Shown: positions 47,050 through 56,648 of the stretch, piece after piece
Layout: every line of letters starts with the position of its first letter
How positions within the stretch are numbered: position 1 is the first letter of the stretch
Assembly: GCF_032397745.1 (NCBI RefSeq)
Contig: NZ_CP135921.1
Location: 9,019,455 to 9,083,454 of the forward strand
Length of the DNA stretch: 64,000 nucleotides
Source: Bradyrhizobium prioriisuperbiae
Lineage (GTDB): Bacteria > Pseudomonadota > Alphaproteobacteria > Rhizobiales > Xanthobacteraceae
Direction of reading: 5' to 3'
The notes under the pieces: generated by a model
Databases searched by the model: none
What the model saw: the letters and a program-made list of their open reading frames with translations, nothing else
What the model was told of the DNA's origin: nothing
Made by a program: the position numbers and the translations under genes

Positions 47050-47580
47050 CTATCGTTCGCCATAGTCGAATTGATCGTCCGCAACGTCGCCGGCCCAATC
47101 TTCAGGCAGCAGGTCCTCTCGCACGTATCGCTGAAACGACGACAGCGGCCAGTCCCGCACCCGTGAAACCAGTCCGTGTTTCACGGGATTAAGATGAATG
47201 TAATCCACATGGCGTGCAAAATCATCGTCATCGCGGATCGTATGCTCCCAGAAACGCCGCTGCCAGAGCGCAAGGTCTCCATTTCGTCGACGTTTCTCGG
47301 CCGTGCCCAGAACAATCAGCCGTGTACTGAAGTACCCTTTGATCCTGCGCCATCGTCCCGGGAAATCTGAGTCTCCCGTCGGAAGCGTGAACATCGCATG
47401 CAAATGATCCGGCAGGATCACGATTGCGTCGATCGCGAACGGCTGCTTGCTTTGCGTCTGGCGAAACGCGGAGCGGAGTATATCAATCTGATCAACAAGC
47501 GCTGACGACTTCCGATCCGCAAGCGTCACGGTGAAAAAGTAACTGCCCCCTGGAACGAAATTTCGCCGATATCTCACCAT
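47050..47580 (-). CDS. REP-associated tyrosine transposase (RAYT)
   Basis: A 176-residue Y1 transposase-like protein of the RAYT group. Metal-binding HxH is H59-L-H61 in ILPDHLHAMF; the catalytic Tyr candidate is Y127 in HVDYIHLNPVKHGLV; WQRRFWEHTI precedes it, as in TnpA-REP proteins. RAYTs nick or process REP hairpins. This copy is flanked on both sides by REP halves in inverted orientation and the same REP occurs at seven other places in the window, which fits a domesticated REP-mobilising enzyme. Confidence 0.93.
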   Translation of the reverse strand: MVRYRRNFVPGGSYFFTVTLADRKSSALVDQIDILRSAFRQTQSKQPFAIDAIVILPDHLHAMFTLPTGDSDFPGRWRRIKGYFSTRLIVLGTAEKRRRNGDLALWQRRFWEHTIRDDDDFARHVDYIHLNPVKHGLVSRVRDWPLSSFQRYVREDLLPEDWAGDVADDQFDYGER

Positions 47581-47600
47581 CAGCTCAACGCTCCGGTCCC

Positions 47601-47630
47601 CCCGGATGTCGCTTCGCTCATCCGGGCTAC
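47601..47630 (-). repeat. REP half flanking RAYT (inverted)
   Basis: CCCGGATGTCGCTTCGCTCA then TCCGGGCTAC, the reverse complement of the copy at 47014. The unit from 47014 to 47630 is REP-RAYT-inverted REP. Confidence 0.9.
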
Positions 47631-47664
47631 AGTCGCAACGCCTTCGAAGGGTCCGTCCGCTAAT

Positions 47665-48120
47665 TCACTCCGCCAGGTGCACCCGCCGGTCGTCGCCGAC
47701 ATCGATGCCGGGTGCGACCACCACTTCCCAGGGATGGCCGTCGGGATCACTGAAATATCCGGCGTAGCCGCCATAGTCGGTGCGACGTGCGGGTTTCAGC
47801 AGCTTCGCGCCCTGCGCCACGGCGAACGCCAGCGTGGCGTCGACCTCGGGCTCACTGCGGCAATTCCAGGCCAGCATCGCGCCGCGAAACGCCGGTGGAC
47901 GCGGCAAAGCTTCGAGTTCGGCTTCGCGCGCCAGCTTGTCCCATGAATAAAGCGCCAGCACCGAGCCGCCGGTTTCGAAAAACGCGACCTCGTCGCCGGT
48001 CGCCCTCAGCCTTCGCGTGAAGCCGAGCGCGCGATAAAACGCCGAGCTTTTGCCGACATCGTCGACGCCCAGCGTCAGCACCGTAAAACGTGGCTCGGGA
48101 GCGGACACCTGTTCGGACAT
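47665..48120 (-). CDS. VOC family (glyoxalase/bleomycin resistance-like) protein
   Basis: A 151-residue protein. The N-terminal TVLTLGVDDVGKSSAFYRALGF and C-terminal GGYAGYFSDPDGHPWEVVVAPG are diagnostic of the vicinal oxygen chelate fold with an HPWEV Glu metal ligand. The substrate is unknown. ATG 48120 with GGAG six bases upstream. It follows the radical SAM gene by 16 bases on the same strand and is likely cotranscribed. Confidence 0.85.
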   Translation of the reverse strand: MSEQVSAPEPRFTVLTLGVDDVGKSSAFYRALGFTRRLRATGDEVAFFETGGSVLALYSWDKLAREAELEALPRPPAFRGAMLAWNCRSEPEVDATLAFAVAQGAKLLKPARRTDYGGYAGYFSDPDGHPWEVVVAPGIDVGDDRRVHLAE

Positions 48121-48136
48121 GCTTCTCTCCTTCGAA

Positions 48137-49354
48137 CTAGTCAAACAAACCGAGCTGCTGGCCGCCGCGTTTCGGCCGCGCGAAATGATCGGTGGTGAGC
48201 TTGGCGCGGCGCTTGTTCATGCCGACCTTGGCGCAGGCGATCTCGAAGCGGCGGCCGATCATCCAGGCCATCGGCCCCGTCCCCTTCATCCGCGTGCCCC
48301 ACTGCGAGTCGTAGTCGCGGCCGTCGCGCATGTCGCGGATCAGGGTGAAGATGTGGCGGTAGCGGTCGGGATAATTCGCCATCAGCCATTCGCGAAACAG
48401 GTCGCGCACCTCCAGCGGCAGGCGCAGCAGCACATAACTCGCCTCCTTGACCCCGGCATGGGCGGCGGCATCGATGATGCGCTCGATCTCGGAGTCGTTG
48501 AGTGCGGGAATGATCGGCGCCACCATCACCGTGGTCGGTACGCCCGCCTCCGACAGCGCGCGCAGCGCCTCGAGGCGCTTTGCGGGCGTGGCGGCGCGCG
48601 GCTCCATGGTGCGCGCAAGCTTCGGGTCCATGGTGGTTACCGACAGCGCGACCTTGACCAGATTTCGCTTCGCCATCCGCGACAGGATGTCGACGTCGCG
48701 CATCACCAGCGCCGACTTGGTGACGATGCCGACCGGATGGCCGACGCGCTCCAGCACCTCGAGAATGCCGCGCATGATTTTATACTCGCGCTCGATCGGC
48801 TGGTACGGATCGGTGTTGGTACCGATCGCGATCATGCGCGGCTCATAGTCGGACGCCGCCAGTTCCTTTTCCAGTAGCGCCGGCGCATCCGGCTTGGCGA
48901 ACAGCTTGGATTCGAAATCCAGCCCCGGCGACAATCCCATATAGGCGTGGGTCGGGCGCGCGAAACAGTAGACGCAGCCGTGCTCACAGCCGCGATAGGG
49001 ATTGATCGAGCGATCGAAGCCGATATCGGGCGAGTCGTTGCGGGTGATGACCTTGCGCGCGGTGTCGATCCCGACCGTGGTCTTGAACGGCGGCAGGTCT
49101 TCAAAACTCTGCCAGCCGTCGTCGAAGGCCACGCGGGCCTCAGCCTCGAAGCGGCCGCTGGCGTTGGACTGCGCGCCCCGGCCTCGCCGCCGCTCCTTGT
49201 CGACCAGCGTTCCCAGGTCGAGAATCGTCCCGGGATCGACAAGCGTGCCCGGCTCTCCGAACGGCGCAACCGCCCCCACTGGCGGCGCGGAGGGCACCGG
49301 CGCCAGCGGGGGTTTCTTCGGGGCAGATGATTTCGAGCGGGCTGCTGGACTCAT
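48137..49354 (-). CDS. PA0069-family radical SAM protein
   Basis: A 405-residue protein with cluster motif C-x3-C-x2-C in RGCEHGCVYCFARP, followed by the ALLEKELAASDYEPRMIAIGTNTDPYQPIE segment and GIVTKSALVMRDVDIL typical of the spore-photolyase-like COG1533 group. It binds a [4Fe-4S] cluster and SAM. The reaction is unknown. Start ATG 49354 (MSPAARSKS); the N-terminal 60 residues are low complexity. Confidence 0.87.
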   Translation of the reverse strand: MSPAARSKSSAPKKPPLAPVPSAPPVGAVAPFGEPGTLVDPGTILDLGTLVDKERRRGRGAQSNASGRFEAEARVAFDDGWQSFEDLPPFKTTVGIDTARKVITRNDSPDIGFDRSINPYRGCEHGCVYCFARPTHAYMGLSPGLDFESKLFAKPDAPALLEKELAASDYEPRMIAIGTNTDPYQPIEREYKIMRGILEVLERVGHPVGIVTKSALVMRDVDILSRMAKRNLVKVALSVTTMDPKLARTMEPRAATPAKRLEALRALSEAGVPTTVMVAPIIPALNDSEIERIIDAAAHAGVKEASYVLLRLPLEVRDLFREWLMANYPDRYRHIFTLIRDMRDGRDYDSQWGTRMKGTGPMAWMIGRRFEIACAKVGMNKRRAKLTTDHFARPKRGGQQLGLFD

Positions 49355-49577
49355 GAAATGAATGTAGGCAGCAAATACGAACAAAACAAGAACAAATAAT
49401 CGCTGTCCGCAGGGAAGCTTTCGGCGCCTATGGCGCGGCTTACGACACAGGGCATAGGCGCGTGACGTCGCTCCGTCTGACTACTAATTGATCAGGCCTG
49501 ATAACACCCGACCGGCTGATTTCATGACAACGAGATGATAATGGTGCGGTCAGCAGACCCGAGGACCGCGCCATCAG

Positions 49578-50165
49578 ATGTTGAGCGTCATTATCCCGAC
49601 CGACGGCGGTGAGCAGCCCGTGGTGGCCACGCTGGCAGCGCTGGTGCCCGGCGCCGCCGCAGGTGTCATCCGCGAGGTGCTGCTGGTCGACCGCTCCGGC
49701 ACCGATGCGATCGAACGGGTGGCTGATGTCGCCGGCTGCAATTTTCTCCCGGTCAAGGGATCGCGGGCCGAGGCGCTGGCCGCGGGTGCTCGCCACGCCA
49801 AGTCCGACTGGCTGATGTTCCTGCATCCGGGCGCCGTGCTGGACAATGGCTGGATCGACGAGACCTCACAGTTCGTCCAGGCGGTGGCCGCAAGCGGCCG
49901 GCTGCGCGCCGGTGTGTTCCGCTACGCTCGTTCGCCCTACATGGATGCGTCGCTGGGAGATGCCGCCAAGCACTTTGTCCGGCTGTTGTTGCGCCGGCCT
50001 CCGGTCGACCAGGGCCTGCTGATTTCCCGCACCCATTACGATCGGCTTGGCGGCTATTCACCGACCGCGCGCCGCTCCGAAGCCAAGCTACTGGCTCATC
50101 TCGGCCGCTCCGGCCGGGCGCTGCTGCGAACCCGGATTTTCGTTCCGGATCGGGCGGCCATTTAG
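49578..50165 (+). CDS. GT2-type glycosyltransferase-like protein, short
   Basis: A 195-residue protein starting MLSVIIPTDGGEQPVVATLAAL. The usual GT-A core follows (VREVLLVDRSGTDA, SRAEALAAGARHAKSDWLMFLHPGAVLDNGW) but the DxD motif is replaced by LHPGA and the protein is about 80 residues shorter than average. A C-terminal segment RTHYDRLGGYS is kept. It could be a minimal GT2-like enzyme or a degenerate one. Confidence 0.7.
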   Translation: MLSVIIPTDGGEQPVVATLAALVPGAAAGVIREVLLVDRSGTDAIERVADVAGCNFLPVKGSRAEALAAGARHAKSDWLMFLHPGAVLDNGWIDETSQFVQAVAASGRLRAGVFRYARSPYMDASLGDAAKHFVRLLLRRPPVDQGLLISRTHYDRLGGYSPTARRSEAKLLAHLGRSGRALLRTRIFVPDRAAI

Positions 50166-50174
50166 TTGCCTCGG

Positions 50175-50729
50175 TCAACTTAATTGGTTGCCGCGCTTCA
50201 GATGCTCGTCCAGCCGCGGCATGATCTCGACAAAATTGCAGGGGCGCGTGCGGTAATCGAGCTGGGCTGAGAGAATCCCGTCCCAGCCGTCGCGGCAGGC
50301 GCCGGGCGATCCCGGCAGGCAGAAGATGAAGGTGGCGCCGGCGACACCGGCGGTGGCGCGGCTCTGGATGGTCGAGGCGCCGATCTTGGCATGGCTGAGC
50401 ATGTGGAAGGCGATGGAGAAGCCGTCCATCCGCTTTTCGAACAGCGGCTCGATCGCCTCCGGTGTCACATCACGGCCGGTGAAGCCGGTGCCGCCGGTGG
50501 TGATGATGGCGTCGACGCCGCTGTCGGCGATCCAGGTCCTGACCTTGGCCCGGATCGCCTCGACGTCGTCGGTGACGATGTCACGCCCGGCGAGACGATG
50601 ACCCGCCGCCGTCAGACGGTCCTGCAGCGTGGCGCCGGACTTGTCGTCGTCGAGCGAGCGGGTGTCTGAAATCGTCAGCACCGCGATGTTCAGCGGTACG
50701 AACGCCTTGGTCTCGTCGATCGACGCCAT
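50175..50729 (-). CDS. moaB: molybdenum cofactor biosynthesis protein B
   Basis: A 184-residue MPT adenylyltransferase-type protein. ILTISDTRSLDDDKSG and TTGGTGFTGRDVTPEAIEPLFEKRMDGF are the MoaB/MogA motifs. It prepares molybdopterin for molybdate insertion. ATG 50729 (MASIDETKAF). No other moa gene is in the window. Confidence 0.92.
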   Translation of the reverse strand: MASIDETKAFVPLNIAVLTISDTRSLDDDKSGATLQDRLTAAGHRLAGRDIVTDDVEAIRAKVRTWIADSGVDAIITTGGTGFTGRDVTPEAIEPLFEKRMDGFSIAFHMLSHAKIGASTIQSRATAGVAGATFIFCLPGSPGACRDGWDGILSAQLDYRTRPCNFVEIMPRLDEHLKRGNQLS

Positions 50730-50759
50730 GTGGCTAAGACCTTCTCCACGATTCAACTC

Positions 50760-50839
50760 GTAGCCCGGATAAGCGCAGCGACATCCGGGTCAGCGACTTG
50801 AGATCAATCCCCGGGTATCGCTTCGCTCACCCGGGCTAC
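50760..50839. repeat. REP pair (inverted)
   Basis: GTAGCCCGGATAAGCGCAGC faces GCTTCGCTCACCCGGGCTAC, between two minus-strand genes. Confidence 0.87.
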
Positions 50840-50859
50840 GAATTCACCGCAGACCGCCT

Positions 50860-51801
50860 CTACAGGTTGCTGGCGCTGAAGGTGTTGCACGCCTGCACGG
50901 TGCCTTGCTGATAGCCGGTCATGAACCAGCGCTTGCGCTGCTCAGCCGAGCCGTGGGTGAATGAATCAGGCACCACGCGGCCCGTCGCCTGTCGTTGCAG
51001 GGTGTCGTCGCCGATCGCCGACGCGGTGGTCAGCGCCGCATCGATATCGCCCTCTTCGAGGAAGTTCGGACGCTTCTTCTGCTCGCGATTGACCCAGACA
51101 CCGGACAGGCAATCCGCCTGCAATTCGACCATCACCTGCAGCTTGTTGGCTTCGGCCTTGCTGCCGGCCTGCTGCTGCATCCGTGTCACCCGCGGCAGGA
51201 TGCCGAGCAGGTTCTGGATGTGATGACCGGCCTCGTGCGCGATGATGTAGGCGGCGGTGAATTTGCAGGCGCTGCCGGTGCAGCCGCGGAAGCGGGTCTC
51301 GACCTCGCGGAAGAATCCGGTGTCGAGGAAGATCTGCTTGTCGGGCGGACAATAGAACGGCCCCATTGCCGACTGCGCCATGCCGCAGCGGCCGCCATTG
51401 GTGGCATTCTTGAACAGCACGATGCGCGGGCCGGTGTAGGTTTGGCCGGAGGACTGGAAGATTTCAGTCCAGCGATCGTCGATCTCGCCGAGCACGCCGG
51501 AGATCATGCTGCCCATTTCATCTTTGGGGGCACCGGCCTTTGCCGGGCCGGACGACCTGCGGTCGGTCTGATAGCTCGGCGCCTGCTGCTGGCCGCCGGT
51601 CAGGATTTCCGCGCCGCCGATCAGGATGCGCGGATCGATGCCGACCGCCCAGCCGATCAGGCCCAGCACGATCACGGTGCCAATGCCGAGGCCGCCGCCA
51701 CCGCCCATCGGAAGGCCGAAGCCGCCCCCGCCACCACCACCGCCGCTGTCGTCGCGACGGTCGTCGATGTTGTCGCTGCGACGGAAGTCATCGTAGCGCA
51801 T
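50860..51801 (-). CDS. putative neutral zinc metallopeptidase (YpfJ-like)
   Basis: A 313-residue protein with a Gly-rich N-terminus, one membrane helix (GTVIVLGLIGWAVGI) and a C-terminal metallopeptidase domain. The zinc motif is HEAGHH in YIIAHEAGHHIQNLLG; the third ligand is probably in the ELQADCLSGVW segment. The family is YpfJ, function unknown, predicted to face the periplasm. AAGGAG seven bases before ATG 51801. Confidence 0.87.
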   Translation of the reverse strand: MRYDDFRRSDNIDDRRDDSGGGGGGGGFGLPMGGGGGLGIGTVIVLGLIGWAVGIDPRILIGGAEILTGGQQQAPSYQTDRRSSGPAKAGAPKDEMGSMISGVLGEIDDRWTEIFQSSGQTYTGPRIVLFKNATNGGRCGMAQSAMGPFYCPPDKQIFLDTGFFREVETRFRGCTGSACKFTAAYIIAHEAGHHIQNLLGILPRVTRMQQQAGSKAEANKLQVMVELQADCLSGVWVNREQKKRPNFLEEGDIDAALTTASAIGDDTLQRQATGRVVPDSFTHGSAEQRKRWFMTGYQQGTVQACNTFSASNL

Positions 51802-52112
51802 GGAGCATCTCCTTCACTGATGATTGCCTCGCAGCAATCTGCCACGAGACAACGCGGCTTGGCCGCAAAAATTTCCAATCACCTAATAAATAGCGTGCCC
51901 GGCAAAAGTTGCCTAGTGCCTGGGATTCCCTTTTGCGAGCCCTCGTGCACCCTGGCGCGCGTCGCAATGGCGACATGAACGCTTTTCGCACGGCGAATGA
52001 TGCTTGAAACCCATGATTCGCGCGCCGTTTCCGCATCAATGCCGCGCCGTCGCATGAACGGCAGAAAAAAAACGACATCAACACGTCACGCGACCCGCAA
52101 CATGAACGGGAG
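51802..52112. other. intergenic between metallopeptidase and ccrM
   Basis: Divergent promoter region of about 300 bases with no supportable gene; short ORFs across it have no ribosome-binding site. The ccrM-proximal part is listed separately. Confidence 0.45.
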
Positions 52113-53340
<1,228 letters not shown>

Positions 53341-53368
53341 CACCACCGGCTTTGCTGAAGATCTGCTC

Positions 53369-53397
53369 AAATGCCCGCGCTTGCCGCGGGCATTTTT
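53369..53397 (+). terminator. terminator of ccrM
   Basis: Arms AAATGCCCGCG (53369-53379) and CGCGGGCATTT (53385-53395), then TTTTT. Perfect hairpin 28 bases after the stop codon. Confidence 0.9.
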
Positions 53398-53611
53398 GCA
53401 TGTTGACGGTTGGCGTTCGCGAGGAACGCTAGAGCGTTTTCGAGCGAAGTGGATACCGGTTCGCGTGAAGAAAACGCGTCAAAACAAAAAGCTAGTACCC
53501 CCTTTTCTTGGAACGTGAGTCGCGATTCAAGGTCAGGATGATTCTGCTAGCAAGAGAAGCCCCTTCTTCCGCAGAGGATCGCGTATCACTCAGCTCTGAT
53601 TCCGGGTACTA

Positions 53612-54452
53612 GGGTCCAGACTCATTAGATCCACCATACAAGAGCGGCGGCGAGGCAGACAGATGCCAAGTAGTTGCGGGCCAGCTTATCGTATCGGGTT
53701 GCGATGCGCCTGAAGTCCTTCAGTCTGCTGAAAGCGCTCTCGATACGCCAGCGCAGCTTGTAGAGGCGCTTGTTGAAGCTAAAAGGTTGCTTCCTGTTGC
53801 GGCGGTTTGGGATAACCGGCTTGGTCCCGCGCGCGTGCAATTCCTCGCGCAATTCGGCGCTGTCGTAAGCCTTGTCGCCGAGCATGCACTCCGGCGGCAT
53901 CACCCTGTGGATCAGTCGTTCCGCGACCGGGCAGTCATGCGCTTCACCTCCGGTCAGCAGAATGGCGATCAGGCGCCCCTTAGCATCTGCGAGTGCGTGG
54001 ATCTTCGTGTTGCGCCCTCCGCGCGAGCGGCCAATAGCCTGATTGTGCTCCCCCTTTTTCCGCCCGCTGCCGAGCGATGTGCTTTGACATGGGTTGAGTC
54101 GATCATTTGCGTGTCCGTGGCGCGGCCCCGGCCGGCAAGCTCTCGGAACAGATTTTCCCAGACCCCACGTCGTGCCCAGCGCACAAAGCGATTGTAAATC
54201 GTCGTCGGAGGACCATATTCGGGCGGGCAATCGCACCAGCGGCAGCCGCTTCTCAGCACATGAATGATGCCGCTGATGACCCGACGATCATCCGCGCGCT
54301 CTACGCCGCGGACATCCGTCGGAAGGTGAGGTTCAATCCGTCCCCACTGTTCGTCGCTCAACCAAAATAGATTCTTGCGCACGATCCCAAACCCTTCCAA
54401 AAGCGAATCAGGATCGTATTGTCTCTGCTGAGAAATTAATGAGTTCTAACCC
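53612..54452 (-). mobile_element. IS5-family insertion sequence, 841 bp
   Basis: Ends GGGTCCAGACTCATTA (53612-53627) and the inverted GGGTTAGAACTCATTA (right end), 12 of 16 matching. Target duplication TA (or CTAG, if ends are taken three bases further in). Size, frame-shifted two-part transposase and TA target fit the IS427 group. It lies exactly at the dyad of a palindrome. Confidence 0.88.
53625..54400 (-). CDS. IS5-family transposase, two frames joined by -1 frameshift
   Basis: Frame 1 (from ATG 54400) starts MEGFGIVRKNLFWLSDEQWG and holds the first catalytic Asp in TDTQMIDSTHVKAHR. Frame 2, ending in the left terminal repeat at 53625, holds the second Asp (MLGDKAYDSAEL) and the Glu (RWRIESAFSRLKDFRR). 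The frames overlap at A5G5 (about 54050-54059 on the plus strand, read GGAAAAAGGGGG), where a -1 slip joins them to a product of about 258 residues. All DDE residues are present, so it may still be active. Confidence 0.88.
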
Positions 54453-54700
54453 TAGTACCCGGAATCATAGCCAAGTGACACGAGCAAACACTGTACGTGC
54501 CCACCGATTCTGAATCACGTTTGATCAAAAGTGGATACTAGAGCCTCTGTTGTGATTCAACCAGAACGGAAAAGGCTCTAGGCGGCAACGAACGCAGCCT
54601 GCTTGCGCCGTTCGGCGCGAACCCACATCAGCGTCATGGCGGCGGCGACCACCACCATCGGCAGAACGACGGCTATCCATGATCTTGAGGAACAACCCAT

Positions 54701-54734
54701 AAAAAAACTGGCGCCAGAATTTGACGCCAGTTTT
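54701..54734 (-). terminator. terminator of the desaturase gene
   Basis: Arms AAAACTGGCG (54704-54713) and CGCCAGTTTT (54725-54734); on the minus strand a T-run follows. Lies about 48 bases past the stop codon. Confidence 0.85.
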
Positions 54735-54781
54735 CCGATATTCCGACCGCAGCGCGCAGATCGATTTATGGCTGTCGCCGG

Positions 54782-56032
54782 CTACGACCTTGCCGGTGCC
54801 GTCGCCGCAAGATGGCTGCCGACGGACGCGAGCACGATCTCGTAGGCGCGGTTGATGATGTCGTCCAGCGACGGCGTTCTCGCGAACATGATCTTGGCCT
54901 CGGCCAAAAACTCCTCGCGGCTCGGCATGTGCGGCAGATGCCAGTTCGCCAGCACCTGTGTCGCCAGCACCTGGGTGGTGCGATCGCGGGCACGGGAGAG
55001 TGCATCCTGCAGCGCGGTCAACTCGGGCCCGTGCAGCGCGGCTGCGATGGCGGCGGCGACCCGCTCCGAATTGAACCGTGCCGCCAGATCCTCGGCCGCG
55101 CGGTTGATGACCCGCGAGCCCAGCTTCTGCTCGTTGCGCAGCACCTGCTCAGGTGGCGTCTTCAGATCCCAGACCACGCCGACAAAGGAGAGGCCGCGCA
55201 GGATGTAATAGGTGGGATCGATTTCCCACCATTTGAAACCCTGCCGGACGCTGCTCTGATAGGCATGGTGATTGTTGTGCCAGCCCTCGCCCATGGTGAA
55301 GAACGCCAGCAGCCAGTTGTTGCGGGAATCGTCGCCGGTGACGTAGCGCTTCTTGCCATGCACATGCGCCAGCGAGTTGATGCAGAACGTGGCGTGATAG
55401 ACCAGCACCGTGCTCCAAAAGAAGCCGATCACAAGGCCGGACCAGCCGCCGATCAGGAAGCAAAGCGTGCCGACGATGATGCCCGGCAGTTGCTCGAACC
55501 GGTGCAGCAGCATCAATTCGGGATAGCGCGCCAGATCGGCCACCTTCACCAGGTCCGTGGTGTCGTGCCGGCGAGCGAAGATCCAGCCCAGATGGCTGTA
55601 GAAGAAGCCCTTGTGCCGGGGCGAGTGCACGTCGTGCTCGGTGTCGGAAAACAAATGGTGGTGGCGGTGCTTGGCGGCCCACCACAGCACGCTCTTCTGG
55701 GTGGTGGACTGGGCGATAAACGCCAGGATGAACTGGAACACCCGGCCGGTGGTATAAGCGCGATGGGAGAAGTAGCGATGATACCCCGCCCCGATCCCAA
55801 AAATGCGCAGCCAGTAGAGCGCCACGCAGATGGCGAGGGCTTGCCAGGTCACCCCGGTCCAGATCGCCGCAAAGCACACCAGGTGGACCAGGACAAAGGG
55901 TATGGCGGACGGATACATGATGTCGTCATGCTCGTCGGCGGCGGAGGTGTCGGTGGGCATGTCACGCATTCGGGTCGGTTTTCTCATCCGGAGCAGGTCG
56001 ACGGGTTCGGGTTCGCGGAGAATATATGTCAT
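54782..56032 (-). CDS. acyl-CoA / fatty acid desaturase (delta-9 type)
   Basis: A 416-residue integral membrane di-iron desaturase. Three histidine boxes: HRYFSH, HRHHH and HNNHH (GEGWHNNHHAY). Four hydrophobic helices surround them. After the desaturase core (to about residue 310) comes a 100-residue helical extension (AARFNSERVAAAIAAALHG... LPHMPSREEFLAEAKIMF). It inserts a cis double bond, most likely in palmitoyl or stearoyl chains. ATG 56032 was used; a start at MRKPTRMRDMPTD is a shorter alternative. The larger upstream open frame is in another gene's shadow. Confidence 0.9.
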   Translation of the reverse strand: MTYILREPEPVDLLRMRKPTRMRDMPTDTSAADEHDDIMYPSAIPFVLVHLVCFAAIWTGVTWQALAICVALYWLRIFGIGAGYHRYFSHRAYTTGRVFQFILAFIAQSTTQKSVLWWAAKHRHHHLFSDTEHDVHSPRHKGFFYSHLGWIFARRHDTTDLVKVADLARYPELMLLHRFEQLPGIIVGTLCFLIGGWSGLVIGFFWSTVLVYHATFCINSLAHVHGKKRYVTGDDSRNNWLLAFFTMGEGWHNNHHAYQSSVRQGFKWWEIDPTYYILRGLSFVGVVWDLKTPPEQVLRNEQKLGSRVINRAAEDLAARFNSERVAAAIAAALHGPELTALQDALSRARDRTTQVLATQVLANWHLPHMPSREEFLAEAKIMFARTPSLDDIINRAYEIVLASVGSHLAATAPARS

Positions 56033-56211
56033 CCGCCGGTCAAAGCACACGCCGGCGGAACCGCCGGCAGCGGTCTTTTTCCGCGACACGTCGTAGCACG
56101 GCCCCCAGGCGATTTTGAAGAACAGCCCGGGGCTGCGAGGGAAAAATAGTCCCCCCACAGCAGCGCTGGCGGGCTTGACTGGCAAAAATCGATCGCCTGG
56201 GAGGTTGAAAC

Positions 56212-56637
56212 TCAGCCCGCCGCCGCGAGCGGCACGACCGGATCGCCCAGCACCGCGGAGATCAGCTCGGTGTCGGAATATTCGGTGACCTCCGCGATTT
56301 TGCCACCGGAGAACCGAAACACGAAACAATACTCGTTCCGGTAGGGCGCCCCCGCCTTGGTCACATTGTGGCCGCGCGCCTCCACCGCCGCAAAATCGCC
56401 ATCCACGATGAAGCGCTGCGCCACCGTCTTCGATCGCTCGGCGAGACGCTCGCGCAGCGGTCCCAGCAGGTCGCGCAGGATGGCCGGCTTGCCCTCGAAG
56501 GTCCCCGACCATTTGCCGGTGCCGATGGTGGTCCAGCGGCACTCCGGCGTCATGCTGTCGATGAACAGCGTGCCGTCGCGGTTGGCCAACCCTTCGAAGA
56601 TCTCTTGCAGCAGTTGCTTGTTGTCGGTCGAACTCAT
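56212..56637 (-). CDS. SnoaL/NTF2-like protein
   Basis: A 141-residue alpha+beta barrel protein. MSSTDNKQLLQEIFEGLANRDG, then WTTIGTGKWSGTFEGKPAI and RNEYCFVFRFSGGKIAEVTEYSDTEL match the SnoaL-like layout (polyketide cyclase-like or steroid-isomerase-like pocket). AAGGA seven bases before ATG 56637. It starts 11 bases after the upstream CMD-like gene and is probably cotranscribed with it. Confidence 0.8.
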   Translation of the reverse strand: MSSTDNKQLLQEIFEGLANRDGTLFIDSMTPECRWTTIGTGKWSGTFEGKPAILRDLLGPLRERLAERSKTVAQRFIVDGDFAAVEARGHNVTKAGAPYRNEYCFVFRFSGGKIAEVTEYSDTELISAVLGDPVVPLAAAG

Positions 56638-56648
56638 GGGATGTCCTT

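Larger units (their letters stand above)
53496..54537. mobile_element. foldback MITE-like element (199 bp) carrying an inserted IS
   Basis: Direct repeat CTAG flanks it (53492-53495 and 54538-54541). Ends are imperfect inverted repeats: left TACCCCCTTTTC...AACGTGA, right (reverse complement) TATCCACTTTTG...AACGTGA, 19 of 26 positions matching. Without the inner IS it is 199 bp, too short for a gene. Its interior palindrome has 24-base arms at 53586-53609 and 54455-54478 (21 of 24 matching) that meet at the IS insertion point. Confidence 0.85.
53429..54581. repeat. CTAG-bounded repeat interrupted by a 1-kb insertion
   Basis: Left part 53429-53495 (CTAGAGCGTTTTCGAGCG to AAAAGCTAG) and right part 54538-54581 (CTAGAGCCTCTGTTGTG to GGCTCTAG) together equal the copy at 28340 read in the other direction. 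They are separated at the internal CTAG, which is present on both sides of the insertion. Confidence 0.9.

Noticed and set aside
53492..53495. CTAG at the interrupted repeat as chance
   Set aside because: Rejected as chance because the same CTAG occurs uninterrupted at 28380-28383 in an intact copy and is duplicated on the other side of the insertion.
54578..54700. 40-codon minus-strand ORF (MGCSSRSWIAVVLPMVVVAAA)
   Set aside because: It starts in the T-run of the desaturase terminator, has no ribosome-binding site and uses the repeat's CTAG as stop. The membrane helix is intriguing, but coding is not supported.
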